From Acidobacteriota bacterium (GTDB taxonomy: Bacteria > Acidobacteriota > Vicinamibacteria > Marinacidobacterales > SMYC01): a stretch of 64,000 nt of DNA. The notes below the pieces were generated by a model that had not been told where the DNA came from, did no database searches, and saw nothing but the letters and a program-made list of their open reading frames with translations. Location: NCBI GenBank assembly GCA_004356105.1, contig SMYC01000069.1, positions 1 to 64,000 of the forward strand, given 5' to 3'. Of the stretch, positions 29,242 to 36,881 are shown piece by piece. Numbering within the stretch: the stretch's first letter is position 1; each line of letters starts with the position of its first letter. Both the position numbers and the translations under genes were made by a program.

Positions 29242-29822
29242 CCCTCGCCCTCATCGGCCAAAGTGTGTGGATGCAGGCGAAGGCACGGTTGGCTCAAGTG
29301 CTACTGGCACGGGCGTGGCAGGAGCGGGTCGCAGGCGCGCCCGAGCCGAAGCCCTGGCCTTGGGCCGACACCTGGCCGGTGGCGCTCTTGCGGGCGCCCC
29401 GGCTAGGTGAGCGCCAGATAGTCCTCGCCGGCGCGAGCGGCCGGAACATGGCCTTCGGGCCGACCCATCTCTCGAGCTCCGCCCGTCCGGGAAGCGATAC
29501 GAACGTCGTCCTGAGCGGCCATCGCGATACACACTTTGCGTTTCTCGAGCACCTCGAGCTGGGCGACGAGATCGTCATCGAGACTCCGGACGAGCGCGAA
29601 CATCGCTACGCCGTAACGGGCGTCGCGGTCGTGGACGAACGCGACACATGGGTCGCGGAGCCAACGGACGACAAGACGCTCACCCTAGTGACTTGCTACC
29701 CGTTCGACGCGATCGTCCCGGGCGGGCCCAAGCGCTATGTTGTTCGGGCCACCGCCTATGTTTCGTCACAACGATACCCTCTGGCCCGACCTCGTCGAGA
29801 ATTGCCAGACACCTCTCCTTGA
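29202..29822 (+). CDS. class GN-like sortase
   Basis: 206 residues from ATG 29202. An N-terminal helix (VGVLLFTIALALIGQSVWM) anchors it in the membrane. The sortase catalytic triad is visible: His in LSGHRDTHFAFLEHLELGD, Cys in LTLVTCYPFD and Arg in GGPKRYVVRA. It should cleave the LPQGAT signal of the preceding protein. The last 22 residues after YVVRA are not sortase-like; they come from reading the complement of a truncated antitoxin gene, so the original stop appears to be lost. Overlap with the target gene implies one transcript. Confidence 0.88.
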   Translation: MQRKAVGVLLFTIALALIGQSVWMQAKARLAQVLLARAWQERVAGAPEPKPWPWADTWPVALLRAPRLGERQIVLAGASGRNMAFGPTHLSSSARPGSDTNVVLSGHRDTHFAFLEHLELGDEIVIETPDEREHRYAVTGVAVVDERDTWVAEPTDDKTLTLVTCYPFDAIVPGGPKRYVVRATAYVSSQRYPLARPRRELPDTSP

Positions 29823-29853
29823 ACTGAGCCGCTCCGATGGTCTTTGCAGTCAT
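29680..29853 (-). pseudogene. truncated Phd/YefM-type antitoxin
   Basis: The minus strand has an ATG at 29853 followed by TAKTIGAAQFKERCLAILDE and VGPEGIVVTKHRR, which closely matches the N-terminal DNA-binding half of Phd/YefM antitoxins (KTIGAAEFKARCLALLDEV...). After KHRR the similarity stops, because the frame runs into the 3' end of the sortase gene on the opposite strand. The dimerisation and toxin-binding C-terminus and the toxin gene are absent. The ORF is 57 residues, too short for the ORF track. Confidence 0.65.
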
Positions 29854-29870
29854 AGCACCAATCTATCATA

Positions 29871-29906
29871 AGTCATACTATATGGCTAGTCGTTATTTAT
29901 GACTAG
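29871..29906 (-). promoter_or_regulatory. inverted repeats upstream of the antitoxin remnant
   Basis: AGTCATA (29871-29877) and TATGACT form one inverted pair; CTAGTC (29886-29891) and GACTAG (29901-29906) form another. Located 20-50 bp upstream of the antitoxin ATG in an AT-rich stretch, this fits an autoregulatory operator of the type Phd antitoxins bind. Inference from position and symmetry only. Confidence 0.45.
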
Positions 29907-30022
29907 TTTGCCTCTCGAAGCCGCTTCTTTTCGACGGCTATTTATAATGTGGGAATACGTGCGCGCTCGGTGAAGAGAACCTCGGGGCAGGCTGAGCGCT
30001 AGTCCGCGGGCCGGCGTAGCCC

Positions 30023-30319
30023 TTACTCAGGAGCGACGCCTTCGACAACGACGAAGTGGCCGGTGGCGGCGCCTTCGCGCGCCGCTTTGGCCTCCTGATA
30101 TTCGGGCGAGTCGTAGAACTTCTTTGCCTGCTCGAGGGAGGGGAAGGCGACGATGACGACACGCGCCGTCTCTTCGTCGCCTTCGAGCGTTACCATACGT
30201 CCGCCGCGCGCGAGATAGCGGCCGTCATATTTGGCTATCGCCTCCGCGGCGAGCTTCTTGTAACCCTCGTACGCTTCCGGGTTCGTCACGTGAACGCGTG
30301 CGATGAGATAGGCGGCCAT
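30023..30319 (-). CDS. DUF1330 domain protein
   Basis: 98 residues, one ferredoxin-like alpha/beta domain of the DUF1330 family: AYLIARVHVTNPEAYEGY at the start, GRYLARGG in the middle and FPSLEQAKKFYDSPEYQ near the end are diagnostic. These small cytoplasmic proteins have no agreed function. It follows queF by 24 bp on the same strand, so the two are probably cotranscribed. Confidence 0.88.
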   Translation of the reverse strand: MAAYLIARVHVTNPEAYEGYKKLAAEAIAKYDGRYLARGGRMVTLEGDEETARVVIVAFPSLEQAKKFYDSPEYQEAKAAREGAATGHFVVVEGVAPE

Positions 30320-30343
30320 GTCGGAAATCTCCTCTTGGTCGAG

Positions 30344-30757
30344 TTACGGATAGCTCGCGGAAACCTCGATACTGATCCCGCCGCGTGGCGTGAAGCGTCC
30401 CGTGACGGTGGCTCGGCGCGGCGCGCAAGCCTCGACAATATCGTCGAGAATCAAGTTGACGATGGCTTCGCCGAAGCTTCCGTGGTTCCTGAAGGAAAAC
30501 AGATAGAGCTTCAAAGACTTGCTCTCGATGCAGCGCTCATTCGGCACGTATTCGATCGTGATGTGGCCGAAATCCGGCTGTGCGGTGATGGGGCACACGG
30601 AGGTGAACTCGGGGCAATCGAAACGGATGACGTAGTCACGCTTCGGGTAGGCGTTCTCGAAAGTCTCGAGCTTGGCCTCATCGGGGGAGGCTGGGTAGGC
30701 CCGATCGTCGCTTCCGAGAAGCGTCAAGCCTTCGTAGACCTTCTTTTCGTCTTTCAT
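30344..30757 (-). CDS. queF: NADPH-dependent 7-cyano-7-deazaguanine reductase
   Basis: 137 residues from ATG 30757; the track start at 30886 would overlap the divergent gene. It reduces preQ0 to preQ1 in queuosine synthesis for tRNA anticodons. The T-fold shows the catalytic Cys in FTSVCPITAQPDF, the substrate Glu in CIESKSLKLYLFSFRNHGSF, and the short unimodular form of the family. preQ0 must be supplied by QueC/D/E, which are not in this window. Confidence 0.92.
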   Translation of the reverse strand: MKDEKKVYEGLTLLGSDDRAYPASPDEAKLETFENAYPKRDYVIRFDCPEFTSVCPITAQPDFGHITIEYVPNERCIESKSLKLYLFSFRNHGSFGEAIVNLILDDIVEACAPRRATVTGRFTPRGGISIEVSASYP

Positions 30758-30874
30758 CGAGCCCGATCCTACCATCTCGCAAGACGTTGACACTGGCGCG
30801 GCGGTCCTATATCCTCCTTCTTCCTTCGCTGGATGGTTCCAGTCCGGTTTTTCAAACTTCATAACGGAGACCGC

Positions 30875-32401
30875 ATGAGCGTCCATTTGATAAACCCAAG
30901 CGACACCTCCTTTGGTATCGGCATCATCGTTCCGCGCTGGCTATACGTGCTCGCAACCGCGACACCGGCTCGTTTCGGAACGCCGAATATCGTGGATGAG
31001 ACGCTCGACCCGATGGACTATTCGCAGATCCAACCGGGCGACATCGTGGGCATCGGTATCCACACGTTGAACGCGCTGCGCGGCTACGAGGTCGGGCAAA
31101 AGGCGCGCGAGCGTGGTGCGCATGTTGTCTTTGGCGGCTCGCATGTGACGCTCTATCCGGAAGAAGCATTCGAGCATGGCGGCGCGACCGCGGTCGTAAA
31201 GGGCGACGGTGACAACATCTGGAGTCAGGTGCTCGATGATATCGAGAAGGGTAAGCCGGGACGGATCTATGACGGCGGTCGCATCGAAGGGGACGCCTTC
31301 CTCCCTGCGCGGTGGGATTTGATGCGGTCGGAGGACTACATGATCGCCTCGGTGCAGACCGTGCGCGGTTGCCCGAAACATTGCTCCTTTTGCTCGGTCT
31401 GGCGCACCGACGGCCAAAGGCCGCGGCAGCGTACCTCGGACATCGTTCTCCAAGAGGTGGTCGAGCTGCGAAGGAAAGGGTTTCGTTTCATACTTCTCGC
31501 CGACGACAACTTCTACCCGGTCACAAAGCAAGACGTCGAGCTCGAGGAGCGCCGGAACGGCGCGCGCGTGGACGAGCTGAAAGCCATCCGCGCGGAGCGT
31601 TTCGAGCTCTTGGATCGCCTCGCGGAGCTTCCGCACGACATGGTCTTTCTCACGCAGATCACAATGGAAGCCGCGGACGATGACGAATATCTAGACGCGA
31701 TGAAACGCGCGAACGTGAAAGGCGCACTCGTCGGCGTCGAGTCGGTGACGGAAGAAGGTCTGAAGGCCGTAATGAAGGATTTCAACGTCGCGGGAGACGC
31801 TCTTGTCGAACGGCTCCGCAAGTTTGTCGACCACGACGTCCACATCCTTGGCTCGTTCATCTTTGGGCTTTCGACGGATCGTGACGACACGTTCGACGCG
31901 ACTGCCGACCTCGCCGCCAAGGCAGGGGTCGATTTCGCCCAGTTCGTGACCCTGACGCCGTTTCCGGGTACCGTCGATTTCATCAAGTGGGAGCGCGAGA
32001 TCGATCAAGCCAAAGAGACGGTGGACGGGATCCCGCTGAACCGGTTCTGGCTCATCCCGCGCAGCAAACGTCCCAAGCTCTACCTCCCGCATCCAACGAT
32101 GACGCCGCGTGAGATCCGGACGAAAACCCAGGAGGTCTGGAAAAAATTCTATAGCTTCACGAACGTGTGGAAGCGTTCGCGGGTCACGAACAATTTGCGC
32201 GATCGGCTGAGCTACATTCTGATCTCCTTGCTTTTCCCCCAGATGTACGCGAATACAGGGCTCGCCACCGACAGCGCTCGCAGCCGCGCGCGCCAGTGGG
32301 CGAAGTTGATCGCGAAACCGTGCCGTCGTGTCTTTACCGCAAAGCCGATGCCCGAGCTTCAGGTCCCGCCGGCCAAGCCGCCGCGGCCTCAATACGTCTG
32401 A
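30875..32401 (+). CDS. B12-binding radical SAM protein
   Basis: 508 residues from ATG 30875, preceded by CGGAG. Residues about 1-140 are a cobalamin-binding Rossmann domain (QPGDIVGIGIHTLNALRGYE, GAHVVFGGSHVTLYPEEAF). The radical SAM core has CPKHCSFCSVWR (CxxxCxxC) near residue 170. The remaining C-terminus (SRVTNNLRDRL...) is basic and may meet the membrane. Proteins of this class methylate or rearrange unactivated carbons in lipids, hopanoids, tetrapyrroles or antibiotics; the substrate here is unknown. Not part of an obvious operon. Confidence 0.82.
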   Translation: MSVHLINPSDTSFGIGIIVPRWLYVLATATPARFGTPNIVDETLDPMDYSQIQPGDIVGIGIHTLNALRGYEVGQKARERGAHVVFGGSHVTLYPEEAFEHGGATAVVKGDGDNIWSQVLDDIEKGKPGRIYDGGRIEGDAFLPARWDLMRSEDYMIASVQTVRGCPKHCSFCSVWRTDGQRPRQRTSDIVLQEVVELRRKGFRFILLADDNFYPVTKQDVELEERRNGARVDELKAIRAERFELLDRLAELPHDMVFLTQITMEAADDDEYLDAMKRANVKGALVGVESVTEEGLKAVMKDFNVAGDALVERLRKFVDHDVHILGSFIFGLSTDRDDTFDATADLAAKAGVDFAQFVTLTPFPGTVDFIKWEREIDQAKETVDGIPLNRFWLIPRSKRPKLYLPHPTMTPREIRTKTQEVWKKFYSFTNVWKRSRVTNNLRDRLSYILISLLFPQMYANTGLATDSARSRARQWAKLIAKPCRRVFTAKPMPELQVPPAKPPRPQYV

Positions 32402-32553
32402 TTCGATCTCCGGGCCCAGTAAGTCGCGAGCGTTTTCGAGTGTGACGTGGCGAGGTTGTGCCATACGCTGAAGATCGCGCCGGGAACGACCCATTGCACG
32501 AAGAAACGTCCGGCGAGCTCGCCGACGGTCAACAATATCCGGAATGACCGCAC
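32389..32553 (-). CDS. possible small protein end, unassigned
   Basis: A minus-strand frame from GTG 32553 encodes ILLTVGELAGRFFVQWVVPG then AIFSVWHNLATSHSKTLATYW and stops at 32389 within the last codons of the radical SAM gene. Its amphipathic to hydrophobic composition looks protein-like, but I recognise no family and see no good start signal. It may be the tail of a decayed membrane protein. Confidence 0.25.
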   Translation of the reverse strand: MRSFRILLTVGELAGRFFVQWVVPGAIFSVWHNLATSHSKTLATYWARRSNQTY

Positions 32554-32574
32554 GCGGCGATTGGTATGAGCCGT

Positions 32575-32749
32575 TATAGACCTGCCGCCCGTCTTTGAAG
32601 AGCTCGATCTTGGCGATGGCCGCGGGGCCGGTCGCGTCGATGAGGGTAATCTTGTGATCCCACTTTTGGTCCGCGGGATCCAAATCAGCCTTCTTCTTCT
32701 TCCTCGCCTCGATCCAATCGTCGAATCGCTGACTCGTCGAGCCGCCCAT
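32575..32749 (-). pseudogene. fragment of an NTF2/lumazine-binding-like protein
   Basis: From ATG 32749 the frame reads QKWDHKITLIDATGPAAIAK and IELFKDGRQVY, the characteristic C-terminal half of small SnoaL/lumazine-binding-like secreted enzymes (usual continuation: a short YLSLYKFADGWKI-type strand). The expected end is replaced by unrelated sequence, and the start of the domain is missing. The remainder of the 352-residue track ORF is the antisense of the radical SAM gene. Confidence 0.5.
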
Positions 32750-32827
32750 CCTCGAGCGTTTCCTCTAGCCTAGCCTCTAACCCGTCAGAACCGAGGATTT
32801 TGTACCACGTTCTGAAGCAAATTCTTT

Positions 32828-32889
32828 CTTATCCCCACCTCTCCTTGCTTTTAGCGGCGTTTTTAAAGGCAAGGGGATGTGGGGATGAG
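32828..32889. repeat. palindromic element, copy 2
   Basis: Left arm CTTATCCCCACCTCTCCTTG... and right arm ...GGGGATGTGGGGATGAG form an imperfect inverted repeat with arms of about 26 bp and a 10-bp loop. The outer part is the same as in the element at 17143 (TTATCCCCACCTCTCCT). Two copies in intergenic positions within 16 kb suggest a dispersed REP/MITE-like family. Confidence 0.65.
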
Positions 32890-32914
32890 AGTCAGCTGTG
32901 TGGTTTGGATTTAG

Positions 32915-32939
32915 AACGCTTTCAGGTTTACCTGGCTAG
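32915..32939 (+). repeat. 25-bp repeat, copy 2
   Basis: Exact inverted match to 177-201. It ends in CTAG and is directly followed by ATCTAGATCTAGAAG, a stack of CTAG/AGATCT palindromes; TCTAGATCTAGAAG occurs again at about 37935 inside the reverse-transcriptase remnant. The copy lies 99 bp from the end of the HNH endonuclease gene. It may be a target site shared by mobile elements. Confidence 0.6.
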
Positions 32940-33037
32940 ATCTAGATCTAGAAGGGCCTTGACTTCCCGTTTTTGGAAACGGCGAAGATCATCGTGCGCG
33001 TTCACGGCCAAGGCAAGCCGTTCCACCTTCGTCGTTG

Positions 33038-34138
33038 TTAGCTGCGCCTAGCCTGTCTAGCCTTTCCCCTTTCATCAATCTTTCGCTGAATAAAGGCTGG
33101 CCCATAAACACGCTCCGCCTCCAGACCATTATGTGAGGCGCAGAGAAGTCTGAGTATTAGCTCCTCGTTGCTGTGAAAGATGCCAAACGGCTCCGAGTGG
33201 TCGATGTGGAGCCCTGCTCGCGCCGTACACCTCCTTCCGTCAGGAGCACGATAGGTGCATTGGTACCCACCACGTTCGTGAACGCGCTCGAGAACCTCGG
33301 CGGCAATGTATCGAGACTCGGCCGGCTCGTCCTCTCTCGCGATCTCGTTTGAACGAGATGGCGCCGTCGTAGCGGAGGCACGCTCTCGCTTTCTCCGCCG
33401 CTCGAGCTTCTTCTTCGGGTCTTTCTTCTCGAGCGCGATATCGAGCGCCTTCTCCAGGAGCGCGGCCATATTTTTCTGGGCATTCTCGACGCCCACGACT
33501 TCTGCGAGCCGGTCGAGCTTGTCCTTAAAATCCCGGTTGGCAGAAAAGCGAAAATTGAAAACCTCCGGTTGCGCAGGCTGCAGAATCGGCGGAGAGCTCT
33601 TCGGGGCCTCGACGGATGCCGCTGAAGGTGTGGATGAAGATGGGGGAAACGGAGACGGCGACTCCACCTGAACCGGAGGCGCAGGCCGCTTCCGGATCGA
33701 CGGCTCGAAGACGGGCTTCGGCCTGAAGGCCACCATGTACTCCTCGGTCTCCTTCCGTTTCATCCCGGCGCAGTCCGAGATCACTTTGTCGACATTGTCC
33801 TTCGTAAGGTGGGGCGCCAGAAGGGCCGCGACCGTGAGACTGATGCGACTCTCCGCCAGCGCTACGAGTAGCTGCGGGAACCGCCGCGAGACGTTGGCTA
33901 CATGAATACGAGTCGGTACCGCGCCCTCGCTCAAGTTGAGGCCCGTAATGCAATATTCGTAGAGGCTCTTATACCCAAGTTTGAGCGCGGTCTTCCTGCT
34001 CGACATCTCGGCAAGGTGAGCAATGAGCTTGGCGAGCGTTGTGTTCTCTCCCAGAACCAACTTCTCAGCCGAGCGATGGAGCTCGTCGTTAGAAAGTCGC
34101 TCGAGCTTCGTAGAGTAACTCGTAAACTGTTCGATCAT
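33038..34138 (-). CDS. HNH endonuclease with DUF222-like N-terminal region
   Basis: 366 residues. The N-terminal 130 residues are a helical domain (SNDELHRSAEKLV, SLYEYCITGLNLSEGAVPTRI) typical of the multi-copy HNH proteins of Acidobacteriota and Myxococcota; a Pro/Ser-rich linker follows, then a Lys/Arg-rich stretch. The C-terminal HNH domain reads RGGYQCTYRAPDGRRC, GLHIDHSEPFGIFHSNEEL and LRLLCASHNGLEAERVYG, so the H-N-H residues and zinc cysteines are intact. It probably cuts DNA; such genes behave as mobile parasites. A decayed paralogue lies about 400 bp upstream (34540-34690). Confidence 0.85.
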   Translation of the reverse strand: MIEQFTSYSTKLERLSNDELHRSAEKLVLGENTTLAKLIAHLAEMSSRKTALKLGYKSLYEYCITGLNLSEGAVPTRIHVANVSRRFPQLLVALAESRISLTVAALLAPHLTKDNVDKVISDCAGMKRKETEEYMVAFRPKPVFEPSIRKRPAPPVQVESPSPFPPSSSTPSAASVEAPKSSPPILQPAQPEVFNFRFSANRDFKDKLDRLAEVVGVENAQKNMAALLEKALDIALEKKDPKKKLERRRKRERASATTAPSRSNEIAREDEPAESRYIAAEVLERVHERGGYQCTYRAPDGRRCTARAGLHIDHSEPFGIFHSNEELILRLLCASHNGLEAERVYGPAFIQRKIDERGKARQARRS

Positions 34139-34539
34139 CTATCCCCTCGATAATGGATTATACTCCGATCTTTTTCTGCCCTCTGAGACGGTACGGAAGC
34201 ATCGACGACAGGTAGAATCGAAACGGAAGTTACGATGACGGATAGGAACGCCTCGTTGACCCGTACTGCGCATGTGACGACCATTCTCAGATGCGCTGGC
34301 CAATCAAACAATTTAGTCGCGCGAAACCTGTCAAGCCTTTTTTCGACTTTTTTGCGCGCCATCGACTGACCGCTAATTGCGCACGTTCCTTATTCGTCGG
34401 TAGACGCGACGTCAGCTCCCGCACTGACCCATGGTTCTTTGTTCAGAGGCGGACGGATGCATTGGGCCGGATCGCCCCACGGAGATCTGAAGAATGGGAG
34501 TGTGACGGAACAAGCTACGGCCGCAACCGGTGACGCTCA
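34139..34539. other. 400-bp stretch without recognisable gene
   Basis: Upstream region of the HNH gene. I see short open frames in both directions but none with a protein-family signature or plausible start signal. The HNH promoter should lie in the AT-rich part near 34145-34170. Composition is less GC-rich than neighbouring genes. Confidence 0.5.
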
Positions 34540-34690
34540 CGGAAAGTTTCGTTGCATTCCAGAGTCTGCTAGAGACCGTGACCTCGGTGCCACATATCGA
34601 GACTTGACCGGGCGGCCCTTCATCGAGACCTCGTTTGAACGAGATCTGGCGGTCGGGCGAAACCGCTTCTTTTTCTGCCGCTAGAGCATC
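34540..34690 (-). pseudogene. decayed second copy of the HNH endonuclease (middle part)
   Basis: The DNA aligns by eye with 33250-33400 of the intact HNH gene, including CTCGTTTGAACGAGAT and ATCGAGACT. On the minus strand it still reads TARSRSNEVSMKGRPVKSRY, against APSRSNEIAREDEPAESRY in the intact protein. The HNH catalytic end and the N-terminal domain are missing. Confidence 0.6.
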
Positions 34691-34849
34691 ACGTCAGTGA
34701 ATCCGCTCGGCTCCGTTATCATCCGGACAGACTGGGTACCGAAGTGCGTGAAGGAAGTGCGCGGTGCTTCTGGCGGCGGCTCAGAAAAACCGCCCTCCGG
34801 GTCCTGAGATTTCCGCAAAACCGGAAGAAGTGTCGCTGTAACTAACTTC

Positions 34850-34886
34850 GCTCGCCGGGTTGGACTCGAACCAACAGCCTGCGGAT
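34850..34886 (-). other. tRNA 3'-end fragment (possible attachment site)
   Basis: Read on the minus strand, GTTGGTTCGAGTCCAAC is a perfect T-arm (5-bp stem, 7-base TTCGAGT loop), followed by CCGGCGA that could be an acceptor 3' strand and preceded by ATCCGCAGGC like an anticodon-stem/variable region. The D-arm and a matching 5' acceptor strand are absent. A 3' tRNA fragment of this kind is what site-specific integration at tRNA genes leaves behind. No CCA is encoded. Amino-acid identity cannot be given. Confidence 0.55.
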
Positions 34887-35028
34887 CGACGGCGCGTCCA
34901 AGGACGGGTTTACCTGAGGCTCCCCGACTACCCACTGCCGAAGACCAAAAACTTACGCTGTCTCAACGAGCGCCTTTTCGCTGCGGCTATTGTGGTAGCC
35001 TGTCTTTCCGAAGCCGGAGGATTCAACC

Positions 35029-35791
35029 ATGCCACACCCACGAATCCCGATCGTCCTGATGATTCTCGTCCTGATTTTTTGTGCACTGCCCACTGCGGCG
35101 CAAACGCCCAAGCCGAAGCCGAAACCTCCGCCGAGGCCTGCAGAGACCGTAAAAAAGGAGCCGCAGGGCCACCTCCTCATCTTTACGACGGCTGCGCTGG
35201 CGGTAAGTGTCGACGGCGAGGAAGTGGGGTCCTTACCAGAGAACGGGACGCAGAAGATTTCGGTGACCGTGGGGCAGCACCTCGTCCTGGCCAAGGACGC
35301 CGCGGGAGACGTCGTATGGCGTCAGGTCGTCGAGGCAAAAGCAGGCGAGCAGGTCGTGGTGAACATCGAAGTCGATCTAACGCCGCCGTCTAGGATGAAA
35401 GACAACAAGGACGGTACCGCGACGGATAACCACGGGAATGATGTGGACTATTCGGGATAACGGTGGGGATATCGATTGGCACGGGGCAAAAGCCTATTGT
35501 GAGAACCTTGGGCTCGCGGGCTACGGTGACTGGCTGCTGCCGGACATCGATAGCCTTGCAGCGCTCTACGACGAGAGCCGTTCCTTCGATTGCTTTCAGT
35601 GGGAGGGAAAGACGTATCAGTGCCACGTCTCTGCGCCTATCTTGTTGACTGGCCCTAACGCTTGGAGTTCCTCGATGAGGGGTTCCTCGTGTGCGTGGGG
35701 CTTCAACTTCGGCTATGGCCGGCGCCTCGATTTCCACCTCGGCACCGCCCGCTACGGTCGGGTGTTGTGTGTGCGTCGTTCCGGATCGTGA
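35029..35791 (+). pseudogene. secreted DUF1566 (C-type-lectin-like) protein, frameshifted
   Basis: The first frame (35029-35460) has a signal peptide (LILVLIFCALPTAAQT or similar), a Pro/Lys-rich linker (TPKPKPKPPPRP) and a PEGA-like beta domain (VSVDGEEVGSLPENG), then breaks after KDGTATDN. The next frame (to 35791) gives MMWTIRDNGGDIDWHGAKAY, GYGDWLLPDIDSLAALYD and ends RYGRVLCVRRSGS, a DUF1566/Lcl fold. Removing one C around 35430 (AACCACG to AACACG) restores TDNTGMMWT, the usual junction of this family. Such lectin folds are typical variable proteins of diversity-generating retroelements, and a reverse-transcriptase remnant lies 1.8 kb downstream. Confidence 0.75.
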
Positions 35792-35840
35792 TGTTTGGTC
35801 ATTTGATGATTCGATCCTTTGGTCATTTGTCTGTTTAGGA

Positions 35841-36161
35841 CCTAACTCGTATCGTCTGCACGTCGAGAGCACAGGAAAGACGTCAGTCGGCGACGTGGAC
35901 GGGACCATGGTCGTGCGTGTCGTCCAGAACGACCAGGGATTTTCTCTGCCCCCTGACCTCGTTGGCGGCGCGCCGAAGCACGCGGCGCGCGCGGAGGCCG
36001 GCGAGTTGATCACGCTGATCGACATGGAACACTTCATCGAGGGAAACTTCGATCCCAACGCCGAGTGGGTCGTTGCGAGAGCATATGAGATGCATGACCA
36101 CCTCGTCGAGACCTTTCACGAGCACGTTGTGACCGAAGACGCGGTCGAGGTGTGGAAATGA
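35841..36161 (+). pseudogene. TIGR04255-like protein, C-terminal part
   Basis: About 106 residues; LPPDLVGGAPKHAARAEAGE and LITLIDMEHFIEGNFDPNAEW, ending MHDHLVETFHEHVVTEDAVEVW, resemble the C-terminal half of the TIGR04255 family, sporadically distributed proteins of unknown function often near regulators and defence genes. The N-terminal half is absent; the frame upstream is the tail of the DUF1566 region. Its TGA overlaps the next ATG (ATGA), so it once formed an operon with the genes that follow. Confidence 0.5.
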
Positions 36162-36472
36162 CGACGCCGAACACCTACGCGAAGCATGAAGCCGCTAGAC
36201 AGGCCCGCGTAAGATTAGCGAACGGCGTTGAGCAAGACGCTTGGGTCGCTTTACTGAAGCCCGCGTGCTCGGGTAGCTCCGGTGTCGTTACACTCGTCTC
36301 GGGATACGGGCCGATCCTACTCCACGTGGGTTCGAGCTCATTCGTCGTCGACCGCAGACCTCTCAGGCAGGCCGGGACGATGAAGACGCCACGAGTCTCG
36401 GTTGGCTTCCACGAAGTCGTGGCGCTCCCGATCGTCGACCAGATGAAGGAGCTGCTTGCGTCCTGTCGCTGA
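36158..36472 (+). CDS. small conserved-looking protein of unknown function
   Basis: 104 residues from ATG 36158, coupled to the preceding frame by ATGA. No recognised domain; VTLVSGYGPILLHVGSSSFVVD and SVGFHEVVALPIVDQM look like beta strands and a helix. Its stop coincides with the point where a helix-turn-helix reading frame begins in another phase, so it may originally have been the N-terminal part of one protein with the HTH region. Position in the cassette is the only clue to its role. Confidence 0.45.
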   Translation: MTTPNTYAKHEAARQARVRLANGVEQDAWVALLKPACSGSSGVVTLVSGYGPILLHVGSSSFVVDRRPLRQAGTMKTPRVSVGFHEVVALPIVDQMKELLASCR

Positions 36473-36878
36473 ACAAGTCCCAGCTCGCTCAGATTCTATG
36501 CGTGACGCGTCCCACCATGTATGACTGGTTTCAGGACACAGAGGGAACGCGGCCAACACGGAGCGCTTATATACTCTGTTACGCATCCTCGCACGGGCTG
36601 CTGTTTCCGGCGCGAACCCGCTCAACGTGCGGTTCGTCAGGCAATCGGTGGACCTCGACGAGCCGTCGCTCATCGACCTGCTCAGCGATGATTAGCTCGA
36701 CGAAGATCGTGTCGTCCACGCCCTCGAGCGGGCGCGGGCTCTCGCAGAATCAGCGTCGCGTAGAAGAACAACACGAGAAGAGCGGCTGCGCGCCCTCGGA
36801 TTCGAAGATCCCAGCAACGAGCAACGCAAGGAGCAGCTCGCCAAAAACGTAGCACTGGAGGATTGGCCCAAGCGGTAG
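36466..36878 (+). pseudogene. helix-turn-helix protein, frameshifted with internal stop
   Basis: SLNKSQLAQILCVTRPTMYDWFQ is a clear XRE-like HTH. After about 36550 the frame changes; the continuing frame reads NTERLYTLLRILARAAVSG, NPLNVRFVRQSVDLDEPSLI, DLLSDD, an in-frame TAG (36693-36695), then LDEDRVVHALERARALAE and LRALGFEDPSNEQR, ending in NVALEDWPKR at 36878. So one frameshift and one nonsense codon break an otherwise coherent protein of about 135 residues. Probably the regulator of the cassette. Confidence 0.6.
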
Positions 36879-36881
36879 AAC

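Noticed and set aside
30344-30886. 180-residue version of QueF
   Set aside because: The first 43 residues have no homology and overlap the divergent radical SAM start; ATG 30757 gives the normal unimodular length.
34681-34935. 84-residue ORF containing AVDPQAVGSSPTRRAK
   Set aside because: This kind of peptide arises from translating tRNA ends; it covers the tRNA 3' fragment and is not a gene.
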